64,000 bases of DNA from Phanerodontia chrysosporium. Its lineage: Eukaryota > Basidiomycota > Agaricomycetes > Polyporales > Phanerochaetaceae. Under the pieces are notes generated by a model. That model did no database searches. It saw only the letters and a program-made list of their open reading frames with translations, and was not told the DNA's origin. How positions within the stretch are numbered: the first letter of the stretch is position 1; each line of letters begins with the position of its first letter. A program made the position numbers and the translations under genes. The stretch spans positions 1,240,001-1,304,000 of the forward strand of contig MJGA01000004.1 of assembly GCA_001910725.1 (NCBI GenBank), written 5' to 3'. Shown one piece after another: positions 1 through 10,580 of the stretch.

Positions 1-3000
1 GAACCTTGTCATCTGTCCACATCGCAGAGAAGAAAAGGTGGAAGACCTCGACCACGCTGGGCCTCCATTGCTGCCCGTCGACCCCAAATGCAGGACTAGT
101 GACATCCAAAATAATCCGGAATAGGCGTAGGATGGTCTCCAACCTGTGCATTGTTCGTCAGGGCAATTTGCCATCACTAGTGAGCGACTCACCTAATTTC
201 CCAATCATCGTGTCGGAGACACGCCAGCAGCAACGCCAAAAATGGCTGCGAGTCGACAGCCATAACGCGCACAAACAGTGCAGCGCGCTTCATGGATAGC
301 TCTGGCACCTGGATGGCGTAGAAATCCCACATACTATGCCTCATCATTAGAACCATTGCTACTTCGGACTGTGGCTTGGAAGCTGCACGTACCATGTAGA
401 TAGCGCAACGCAGTTCCGGAGGATGAAGTTGTCTACCTCATAAGATTCCACGAGGTGCGTCTCGTTCACGAACGCGTTCAGGAACTTGGCGAGCATGCAG
501 CTCAACTCGTCGACGTGCTGCTCGACGTACAGCTTGACCGCGGCCATCAGCTTCGGGTCGACTATGATAGGGTCCGTCATGGTCGACGCCCGCGAGCCGA
601 GCTTCCGCCTGCACCATATCAGCCAGAGGTCCCGGTATACATCCTGCGGCTTACCTCGAGGGCAGGTGCTCGACCTCGTCCTTCTTTACAAAGTCGAGCG
701 AAATGATGTACTGCCTGTCGCAACCGTATAGAAGCAAGCACATGGCCAGGGACATACGGATGAAGGTCAAGCTGCACGAGAGTTAGAACAAAACAGTATA
801 ATGAGAGAGAGGGCGCTCACACGTCGCTGGACTCGCCAGACCACAGCCTCGAGATCAGCTCCGACGCAAGATACTCATGCAAGATCCCCGCAATCGTCTG
901 CAGCTCCTGACGGCCGATGGAACGCAACCATGCAGCATAAAGGCCTGCGCGTATGAGGACGAGGCAGTCGTCAAGCGTCGCACGGAAGCGCGGTGCCTCG
1001 CCCGCGAACTGGTAAAAGAGCGAGATCGGGATGTCGACACCGGAAGAGGCGAAGACGCACAGCCAGCGCAAACCGCGCTGGAAGCCGTCACGGCTGCCAA
1101 AGGAGACGCTCATGAGGCTCTGCAGCGGGTTGACGTTCGCGAGCCCTGCGAGGTCGCCCGTTGAGCTCCGGCCATCGAAAACGAGACTGTGTCTTGATGA
1201 GCCATCTTCCCGCGTAAACAACCGGGGAAGTGCAGGGACTGCCTGCGCACGATCAGTCGAGTCAAAGTAGCGATGAGGCCATGTCGGACTCACGACATCG
1301 TACCCTCCAGAGTCTCGCATGCTTTCTAGCCAGCGCTGGAACAGCTCATCGAATGCTGTAAATACGATTGAAGCTTGGGAAATCTTGATCATCGCCCGAA
1401 GGAAACGATCGGCGATTTCCACTTGCCTCTGAATCACGATGTTAGCTTACATCTCTGACACCCATGGTACGAACTTTACCTTACGAGTCTTTTCTGCTGC
1501 ATCTCCGCCCTCGCCAAGTACGAACGGATCCGAGTATGCACCCTCCTCCGCATGCTCGGTGAGCAGGTCGTAGAGGATGTTACCGTAGGCTCCAATGTCA
1601 ATATCGTGAAGAGCGAGCATCCAAGGTGTTGCATATGACTGCAACAGGGCCTTGCGACTCGCGACGTAGTCTCCTCCGTTACTTGCCGTGACCGTTGCGG
1701 TCGGGCGGCCGAGAGACTGGGTCGGCCATGCCTGTGCCTCTCCGGATCGCACACCGGGAAGGCTCTTGTTCCTCGCTACATATTCGCGAAGTATCAGTGC
1801 GAGATTCGCGTCCTACAAAAGCAGCTCGTCAGTTCCCAGGTCACGCGTGTACGAGAACACAATGGCCCGACCTCAGAGAGGATCCACGATAGAATTGCCT
1901 TCGCGAGCCGACGGAAGCTATAGTCTGAGAGCATGCCATTCGGCCAGAAGCGGCGCACCAGGAGGAGGAGGCCCGCCTCGTTCACGGAGAGGTGGATGTC
2001 AGAGAGGCACGCCTCGATCGTCGCGACGAGCGTCTCGACCTCGAGGGTGATGTCGAAGCCAAACGGGAGCGGAAAGCACACCTGCACGTGTGCAGGCTCG
2101 TCCGCGTCGCGTGCGTCCGCGAAGAGTACCGGCCCCGCGTCGTGCCGCTCGAGCAGCCCGAGCGTGTGCAGGTGCACGAGCAGCGTGCGCGCCGGCGCGT
2201 CGCGGTGCAGGCCTAGCGCGTCCCCGAGGCGGTCCCGCACGTGCGCGAGCGACGCGCTCTCGTACGGGTACGGCGGCTCGTCGTCGGGCGCGCCGCCGCC
2301 CGCGTGCCCGACGCTCAGTGCGCCCGGGTCCGCACCGTCGCCCTCCCGCGCGGGCGGGAGCTTCGCGACGCTCACGATGAAGGCGAGCGCGTTCCAGTCG
2401 AAGTACGCGAGGTGGTCGGACGCGCGCAGGCTGTTCTCCGCGAGGTAGTCCTGCAGCGCGCCCGACACCGGGAGGTGCCCTCCGCGCAAGTAGCGTTCGT
2501 AGAGGCTTACGAGGTAGTGGAGCTCGAAGTCTTCCATCTCTTCCACGTCGGACGTCTGTTCCACTGTGACGACGACAGAGCCGAGGGCCATCCCGTTGTC
2601 GAGAATTTGCAGCTGGTTCCAGAGCGTTGAGAACAGGACCGTCACCTCTTCGTGCGTCGCTGTGGCGAGCTCGGATTCCGTCCATATGAGATCCCGATAA
2701 TACGCGATGAAGGACTGGCGGAGGGAGGCATAGGAGATTGTCATAAAGCTCGAGTCCACGACGACGCCCCGACATCGCGGTAGACTTGACTGTGCGCCCG
2801 CCAGGCACGAGGGATGGACGAAGAGATGACATGCTCCGCACTTGTAGCCCTGCATCACAGTCCCCCAGAGCGGCATCCGGCACAGACAGCAGAGGGACAT
2901 GCTGAACGTGTTTACCATCCTGAACACATGCTGCTCCCTGCGGATAGTCAGCGTCGCAGCGCCGTGGCGGCTCGGGAGGACGTGGCAGAAGCGATGCACC

Positions 3001-4875
3001 GCGACCTTCTGGATGTTCGGGTCGCTCTGGAGCGAGTACTCGGTGAAGAAGCTGCCCTCGGGGTAGTCGTAGCAGTCAAAGTGCACCGCACACATGCAGA
3101 ACGGGCACAGTAGCCCGAAGCCCTCGATCGCGTCCGCGCACGCACGACACCGGTTCGGCGAGAACTCGCCAAACATCCCGAACGAGCTCGGAGGGCGCAC
3201 GAACCGCCACGGCATGAACTGGTGCGCGTATGGATGGTCGGTTGCGCCCTGCAGCGAGCGGCGCGTGATGCTCGTGCGGCGGTCCGGGAAGGCGGAGCCG
3301 GCTGCATGTGTTATCCTCGAGAGAGGTCTCGAGACGACGACGTGTCCCGTGGACTTGGGCCAGTATGTTGAGAGGAGACAGGTGGCGGCATAGCGACTCT
3401 TGGGATTGTGATATGCGATGACACCCAGGACGTCCAGGTAGACGTCAGGTTTTTCTAGTGTCAGGCGGGTGAAGAAGCGATGGAATCGGTGGGTCACAGG
3501 GTTTGGATCTGCGAACAAGTCCACGTTTTCTAGTATGGCGGAAAGCAAAGGCTCAACTAGAGATGCCAAGTAGTACACGGCAATGTCTTGCTCTGGAGCA
3601 CTGCTCGACTGATATCCTTGCGTTTGCACAGCGGCGCGCTTGCTCCATCGTTTCCAGCGGTCGTTCTGGTTTACTTCGTCCTGGGCTTCTTCGACAGTGA
3701 TAGCAACCACAGGAGGTTGGTCATCAGGCGACTCTATAGAAAAAAGGATGGTCAGCAGAAACATCCAGAGGGGAGATTCTTGATTTACCATTGGTAGGAC
3801 TGGTGGCCGCATCCTTTCCTTGCAACTTTTGGAGACTCTCGAGCATGCCACCCAGGACGCCTTCTTCAAAGAATTGCAGCAGGCGAGCATGCATGCTGGC
3901 AGGAAAGCTCTGGAAAGCTGGTATAAGGGCGAATCCGATCCGAGATAGTATCTGTGGTTCGTCGCTATGCATGTGTAATAGGATTTGGGCGACGTCCAGC
4001 GTCATGCCCTGCAGTGCATACGGAGGCTTGGTCAGGTTGGGAGCGTATACACGGAAGCGGCAGTCCTCGACGACGACGGAAGAGAGGATGGCGATACATT
4101 GCGACAGCAGTTCCGGGGCCTGTGCTGGCTCATCGTGGTATCGCCCCGTAGGGGACGACGAGCGAGAACGCGAGCGTCCCTGAGAGCTCTGCCTCCTCTT
4201 GCGTCGAGGCTTCTCAAAGGAGTTGTGCCTGCCTGGTTTCAGGCCTGCATTGCTGTAAGAGATGTGAAAGTTGAGCGTAGCCCAAGCTGAAACAAGCGGA
4301 AGGGCTCACTCTCCAGAGAAGATATCCCAGTTATTCGTCATGGATATCTGCAGCGTGTCGCGCAGCTGCCCCATGAGCTTCAGCGTGGCGTCAGTGAAGA
4401 ACGCCGGGCGGTCCGCGGGGTCGTAGTCCTCGTCGCTGTCATCGCCCTCGGCCGCAGCCGCGTTGCGCGCCTCGGCCTTGCCCTTCCCAGAGATGGACCG
4501 GACGACAGCCGCAATGCCCTTGCGAGTCTGCCCAACGCGTGTCTCTGCGCCCTCGAAGAGCGGCGGAGGCGTGCTGCGCGCCTCGAGCTGGGCAAGGATA
4601 TGGGCGAGGAGCTTGCGCGACTCGTTCCGCGCCTTCTCCATGCCGATGGACAGCGCAGACCGCTCTGCACTTAGATCGCTGGGCCGTCCCCCGGAAGACG
4701 AGGACGGGCGATCGACGGAGAGCCGCAGTTGCGGCAGCAGCGTCTGGGAGAGGCTGCGGGCGCGTTCGCGGCCAGCGAAGGGCACATTTGGTGTCTCGAG
4801 GGCGTCGAGGTCGTCCGGGACGAGGTCTGTGTTGATGCGCAGAGACGGCGTGTTGTCCATTTCTGCAAAATTCAT
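1..4875 (-). CDS. Large UNC80-like protein, 3' end beyond window (partial)
   Basis: The gene starts at the ATG at 4875 and is cut by the left edge. Exon 1 (4875-4310) encodes a Ser-rich N-terminus. The second exon (from about 4252) and third exon (about 3733-1830) are joined by short introns, and further exons continue to the edge. About 1,300 residues are visible. Between roughly 3160 and 2790 lies a Cys/His-rich block with paired C-x2-C knuckles (CRAC, CPFC, CCLC, CGAC) and HFDC and HPSC half-sites. This resembles a C1/PHD-like zinc-binding fold. The rest is helical, without predicted membrane segments. Size, layout and C-terminal stretches such as WLCVFASSGVDIPISLFYQF remind me of the fungal UNC80-type family (animal NALCN channel accessory proteins). 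That assignment is from memory of the family and is uncertain. Unlike many neighbours, no frame break is visible. Confidence 0.6.
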
Positions 4876-5053
4876 ATTTTTCTGTGAGGGTCAGCGGAGG
4901 GCATCTGGGAGACGGAGACAGACTTGTACAGCCGCCGTTTCCGTCCCGCCGAGCGCCACAAAGGTCCAGCGCATCAGCGTCCTCGCGTGGCACCCACGTG
5001 CATTCTACCATAAACGCACGAAAATACAACAAGTTACATGTTTCACAGTCATG

Positions 5054-6900
5054 CTAGTCGTCGTCATCTCCCCGTTTCGATGCCACCTCCAGGTTCCGGG
5101 CACTCTCCATCATGTCCTTGATCCTCTGCCACTCGTTCGCGATCATCCCTCGCTCGTCCAGCCAGTTCATGATCCCGTCCGCGTCTGATAAGTCGTCTGG
5201 AGGCTGGGCTCCGCCGGCATACGCCACAGGGACGTATACGCGTCGTTTCGAGGATCTATTTCGCAAGTCTTCGACCTCCTGATTGAGCGCACTGAAGAGC
5301 GCATACTGCGAAGCGGGTCGCCTCAGCCGAGCAATGGAGATCGAGCATATTGCGGGCGCACCTCCCAGTGTGTGAATCTGTGAAAGACTCGCGTACGACG
5401 TGCACAAAAGCGACCAAGGTGAAATTCTTTCGTCATCTTCTCTTCATCGTCGTCGCTAATGTCACTTTCTGACAGTGACTACAGAGAACGTCAACGCAAC
5501 GCTTGCATGTCATATTCTCTCCCTCACCTCAAATGTCATTCTGTCATATGGATCGCCAAAGCATCTTCCCTGTATTGTCGAAACACGAGCTCCAAGACGG
5601 CATGCATCGCAGCCAGGAAACGTGAAGTCCATTATCACCGTCTCGAATTCGGGAAATGTCTCCAGGGGCTTCTTGAACGCCGTCGGCCACACTGAGGACG
5701 TCACCAGTGAATCGCGCATGCCAGTGATCTTCCGCCGGGCAATTTGCAAAGGGACAGAGAAGTACTGGTCTGCGGCATAGAGTTCAGCACATGTCTGCTA
5801 GAGGCGGGAAGCGACCCTCAAGTCTCACCTTTCATATTGCGCTCCATAAACTCTCGCCGTTGATCTACCGGCTGCACAGCCAGGTGCACGAAAAGTTGAC
5901 ATATGATCTTGAAGTGGTGCATCAGGTCCTGGTAGGTGTTCATGCTGAACTCTGCAGGTAGCTCTATGACTTGGTTACTGTCTTCTTCGATGAACCCGCT
6001 GAGGCCTTCGTCCTCAAGATCTTCCTCATCCGATGCATCAGAGAGTAGCTCGTTGGTAGGTCGGGCACCTGGGATTATCCCGTTATCCTCCTCTTCGCTT
6101 TCGGGCGACGAGGATTCGGACTGAACGTTCTCCCCGCGCTTCTTCCCTAAACTTGTATGAGTACTTGATGAGGTTCAACATGCAACATGGGCCACCATAC
6201 GTTTGAGCTTCTCTAAACTCATCTGATACTTCGACTTCTTGTCCCTTGTACGGAGCCGACTTTCGAGTATACCTGTACAGAGAGTATTATCGCGATGGTG
6301 CATCGGGATACATGGGGCTAACGCACGTTCCGTTTCCACCTCATTCACTAGGTCTTCCTCTGCAGTATCTGGCGTCGGTGGCCTGACACCCTTGATGAGC
6401 TTGGACTTGCGGGGCTGCGGGTTCTCATCCGAATCACTGTCCAGGACGGTGCGCTTCCGCTTGCCCTTCGGGTCTACAGCCTTCGCCTTGCCCTTCCAGG
6501 CGACGGGCGCGCTGATCACGTCGTCTTCACTCTCAGTGGCCCTGGAGACGGACGTGTTTTCGACGCTGTCGGCCCTTCTCTTCTGCGTCTTCCTCTGCGT
6601 CGCGGCCGGCCTCTTGGGAGAAGCGGCCTCCTCGTCTGAGGTGTTCACTTCGATGACAGCTGGTTCAAACGCAATCCCACCGACATTGCTGCTGGTACTG
6701 CCGCTATCGTTGTCCTCGTCCTCCTCACTCGCTGGAATGCGCTTGGGGGGCGCGCGTCGCTTGCCTTTGAACTTAGGACGCGCGGGAGATGCACCTGCCT
6801 TGCTGGTGCTCGGTGCTGGCGGCGGCATCGGAGGTGGTGAGGAGGATGAGCCAAAGTATCCGAGCAGCGTTTTCTGTTTAAGTGGTTTCTTCTTTCCCAT
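5054..6900 (-). CDS. DUF4211-domain protein with N-terminal PIP box
   Basis: Start ATG at 6900, stop at 5054; six exons after removing five short introns. The protein begins MGKKKPLKQKTLLGYFGSS. QKTLLGYF matches the PCNA-interacting PIP box (Q-x-x-L-x-x-Y-F). A low-complexity, Lys- and Ser/Asp-rich nuclear-type region follows (residues ~15-230). The C-terminal half is DUF4211: an acidic lead (GFIEEDSNQVIELPAEFS), then CDACRLGARVSTIQG and ...SDISDDDEEKMTKEFHLGRFC. The exon joins I used restore these conserved lines: AAAC|GTATGG to TTTAG|GGAAG near 6205/6147, and GAG|GTGAGG to CTGTAG|TCACTG near 5528. A nuclear role at replication or repair sites is inference from the PIP box; DUF4211 has no assigned biochemical function that I know of. 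It diverges from TAF13 with 130 bp between the start codons. Confidence 0.85.
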
Positions 6901-7030
6901 GGTGGGACGCGGTGTGGTCGCCGCGCGCAGCGCGAGAGTAATAACGGCGTTGATATCACGTGATCACATATGTGAGTCTATCGCGGTAGCGCCTGCTCGC
7001 CTTTCCCTTTGCCTTCCACCAGACACAAAG
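6901..7030. promoter_or_regulatory. Short bidirectional promoter, DUF4211 gene / TAF13
   Basis: Only 130 bases separate two divergent ATGs. The segment must hold both core promoters and both 5' leaders. I see no TATA box. A palindromic TATCACGTGATC-like stretch lies at about 6953-6965, with a CACGTG E-box in its centre. That is a candidate bHLH-type site. Confidence 0.5.
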
Positions 7031-8041
7031 ATGCCTTACTATCCACCGTCAGGGACTTCGTATCCGTACAGTGCATATCATCCGCCGCCTGCAAACACAT
7101 ACCCGACGTCCCACGTCCAGCAGCCAGGCGCATACCCCGCCTCTGCTTACCAAACACCATACCCGACTAGCGTGCAAGGATATGGCGCATGGCCGTACGC
7201 AGCGTATAGCTACTATGCACCCACGCAGCAGCAACAACAGGCCGCACACCAGCAGGCGCAGGCAAAGAATCAGCAGGCACAAGCTGCAAAGCCTGCGACT
7301 ACCGCGCCAGCAATGAAAGCGGCAACACCGACCCCACAACAGCTGTGCCTCCACCTGTGGTCGCGCAGCAGCAGCCGGCGACGACAGCAGCGACAACAAC
7401 AACGACGACAACAGCTGCTCCGACCTATAGCACGCAGTATGCGACGACATCGACGATCCCTGCGACGACCTCGACTATGACTACTTTCCCGGCGACGCAG
7501 CCGCCCCGGCCGTATACCTCTACGTACACATATATACCCTCATATCGCGATACCCTGGCAGCGGCATCGACCGGCGGTGCGCGCGGCTCGTCGAAAAAGT
7601 CCTCATTCCGAGGGTTGTTCACGAAAGAACGTGAGTCTGTCCTCCCTGTGCGGTGCGGCACCTTGCTGACAGCCATCCTGAAGTTCGTAACCTGATGTAC
7701 GGCTTCGGAGACGACCGCAACCCCGCGAACGACACAGTGAACGTGATGGAGGAGATCCTGGTGGAATACATTGTGGATGTGGTACGTCCGACGCTGGTTC
7801 TGTCACATTGGCCTCGTGCTCACCCAGCTCTTACATTGATCAGTGTCAGACCGCCCTTGCGCCCGGGAAGAAGTCGCGGCTGTCCATCGAGGATCTCCGA
7901 CGAGCCCTGTCGCGGCCAGCGGACGCCAAAAAGCTCGCGCGTATGGAGGAGCTTCTGTTCATGCAAGAAGACATCAAGCGTGCCCGCGCACAATTCGAGG
8001 AGTCGGACATGCCGGTCAACCAGGCCAACTTCCAGTCGTAA
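7031..8041 (+). CDS. TAF13: TFIID subunit TAF13 with long Q/T/P-rich N-terminal extension
   Basis: The C-terminal ~110 residues are a clear TAF13 histone-fold: FTKELRNLMYGFGDDRNP, then EEILVEYIVDV, and RPADAKKLARMEELLFMQ. Exons: 7031-7630, 7684-7781 and 7844-8041. In the first exon about 200 residues of Tyr/Pro, then Gln/Ala, then Thr-rich low-complexity sequence precede the fold; yeast and animal TAF13 are much shorter. The reading frame changes near 7332-7335 (CCCC). One further C would read TPTPTTAVPPPVV and join both halves; no intron of plausible length does this. The likely cause is a base missing from the sequence. TAF13 pairs with TAF11 in the TFIID lobe that contacts TBP. The start at 7031 is the first in-frame ATG; whether the extension is translated is unproven. 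Confidence 0.88.
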
Positions 8042-8304
8042 TTCAGACTGTTGTATCTATAGTGTCGCGCACATTGTACTCTAGGGGACGCTGCTAATGC
8101 TGTATTGTACTGTCCCGATCTCGCTGTGCGGCGTGTTACACGGCAGCGGCGGCGTCCGCGCAGGGACGGCTCCTGTGTGTCTCGACTCTCGACGGGAGCA
8201 TCTGAAACGGTCAGTGCGATCTCGGCACCCGCCCGACGCAGGGCGAGTGCTGATATTTCTTGCCGTGATGGGCTGGGCGCGCGCAACGACGCGCAGCTGC
8301 CAGA

Positions 8305-10321
8305 ATGGCCCCCGCGTTCACGCCGACGCTCTCGCCCACGTCCTCCCGCTCGAGCCTCTTTCTCCGCAAGCGCGTTGCCGCTGCTCGCACCATGACCATC
8401 ACTATCGACCCCGCGAGCAAACGCAGCGAGCTCACCGTCGCGCCGCAGGGCAGCAACGCGGGCGAGCCGTCGAAGCTCGTTCTCACCGACACCTCGCTGT
8501 ACGTGCATCGGCCGACCGACAGTATGTCGTCCGCGACCGTTTCGCCTGCCCGAAGCTGACAGTGCGATAGCGGCGTGGCCGGAGATCCTGGTGCCCCTCC
8601 GCCAGGTCCTCTGGGCGGAAACGCGAGACGATAGCCTCGAGGTGTGCGTGCTCGCGCGCAGGAAGAAGGGCGTGCAGCTGAAGCTGCTGCACATCTCTGG
8701 GCGCGTCGCAGCGGCACAACAGCAGGATGCACAGGCGTTCACGGAGGCCGTGCTCGAGGCGGCGTACCGCGGTGAGTGTCAAGGCCTTCGCGGGCGAGAT
8801 GGTTTCTTGACGAGGAGCCGCGGCTCAGGTATCAAGAGGCACAGACATGTCCTCGTCCTTGTGAACCCGATTGCTGGTCCGGTACGCACGGGTCGCCAGC
8901 TTTGACATACTGTGGTCTGACGAGAAGACATTTAGGGCAAGTCGCGCACCCATTTGAACAGGAAGATTCTCCCCATCCTGAAGGCTGCCCATTGCACGAG
9001 TGAGGTCGTCAGTGAGTCATGTCACCAGCCATGGTCCTTTACGTGCTCATCGGAGGACAGTCACTACGCACTTCAAACATGCCTGGGAGATTGCTCGTGA
9101 CATGCCTTTGGGCAAGTACGATGCTGTAGCAGCTGTCTCGGGCGACGGAATCATCCACGAGCTCATGAACGGCTTCGCTGAGCATAAACAACCCATGAAG
9201 GCTTTCCAGACACCGCTGGTACCAATTCCTGCTGGTTCTGCGAACGCTCTTTCTCTCAACATCCTTGGATTGGAGGTGTGTTGCGGTGGTCTGCATCTCA
9301 GAGGATGCGCGCTGAAGCTGACCGCAGGAGGGCTTCGACATCTCCGCCGCCACCTTGAACGTCGTAAAAGGTACCAGTGACTCGCCACACTTTGCCGCCC
9401 ACATCTGACACCGCATCAGGACTGCCGATGAACGTCGACGTCTGCTCTGTCGTGCACAAAGACAGCCGTGTGCTGTCCTTCATGTCGCAGGCGATCGGGC
9501 TGATGGCCGAGCTCGACCTGGGCACGGAGCACCTGCGTTTCATGGGCGACACCCGCTTCGTCTACGGCTACCTCCGCGGGCTCATCCGCCACCGCTCGTG
9601 TCCCGTCAAGGTCAGCATCAAGGTCGCGCAGTCGGACAAGGACCAGATGGTGCGCGACTTGCGCGCGGGCGAAGCCGCCGCGGCGCAGCGCATGCAGTCC
9701 GCCCAGGACTCCTCAGCCGAAACCAATGGCGGCGGCGCCGTGCAGGGGACCGCCCCCGCAGAGCAGGCTGATGCTGGTCTTCCGCCGCTCAAGTACCCGT
9801 TCGGCGAGTATGGCGGCGACGGGTGGATCACGTTCGAGAAACCGATGCTCTACCTCTTTGCGGGCAAGGGTCCCCTCGTCGCACGCGACCTGATGCAGTT
9901 CCCGATGTCGCTGCCGGACGATGGATTTGTTGATCTGGTTATCCAGGAGAAGGCGAGTGAGGCCAAGTCGACAACTTTCCGCTGTCTAACTCATCTACCG
10001 TTGTAGCTCAACCGCAAGGTTATGGTTCAGGCCATGGACGGCGCAGAAATTGGGAAGACCTACTGGATGGACACAGTATGTCATCTCTTCCGTTAGGACA
10101 TGCGTCGAACTGACCACTCTGGTGGCTAGCAACACTACTTCAAAGCAGAGGCCTACCGCGTCGAGCCGCTGAAGAACAGCAGCTGCTTGTCAGTCGATGG
10201 TGAAGAGTACCCCTTTGAGCCTTTCCAGGTAGAATGTCACAAGGGACTGGCGACCTTGCTCAGCCCGTACGGAGTGTACAACGTCAAGTTTGACGTCCCG
10301 AAGACGGCCAAGACTGCGTAG
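8305..10321 (+). CDS. LCB5: Sphingoid long-chain base (sphingosine) kinase
   Basis: Phosphorylates sphingoid bases to the 1-phosphates, the signalling and catabolic branch of sphingolipid metabolism. Nine exons: 8305-8521, 8556-8771, 8829-8881, 8936-9011, 9061-9275, 9328-9370, 9420-9952, 10007-10075, 10130-10321. The diacylglycerol-kinase-type catalytic domain starts at HVLVLVNPIAGPGKS and carries the catalytic SGDGIIHELMNGF loop, followed by PIPAGSANAL. A ~55-residue low-complexity insert with Gly/Ala/Gln (9660-9780) sits before the C-terminal lobe, ending YGVYNVKFDVPKTAKTA. The start is either the ATG at 8305 or that at 8392; I took the first. The intron after 9952 begins GCGAGT and ends TTGTAG; only this GC-AG splice keeps the frame. 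LCB4/LCB5 are the yeast counterparts; which name is proper is open. Confidence 0.93.
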
Positions 10322-10580
10322 AGTTTCCTGTCATCCTGTAAGTTCCTTTGATTCTGGATTTGCTACGGACGCTACTGTACTTTCTCTGCCTTGTAATGCC
10401 CACCGATGTAATTTGAATATACCCTGCTACCGATGATGACAAATGAACGAGAGCACAGCTGCCCATTCACTATATATTGGAGTACTACGGCACATGACAA
10501 TCTAAGATACTACGAAAAGCTGAAGCGAGTGTGGTGGTGCAGGGTGCGACAATCGAGTATACAAGAGTCCTTAGTACTAG

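Noticed and set aside
1999..2883. 294-codon alternative frame inside the UNC80-like gene
   Set aside because: Extremely Arg/Ala-rich, a frame shadow in G+C-rich DNA; the other frame carries the conserved Cys block.
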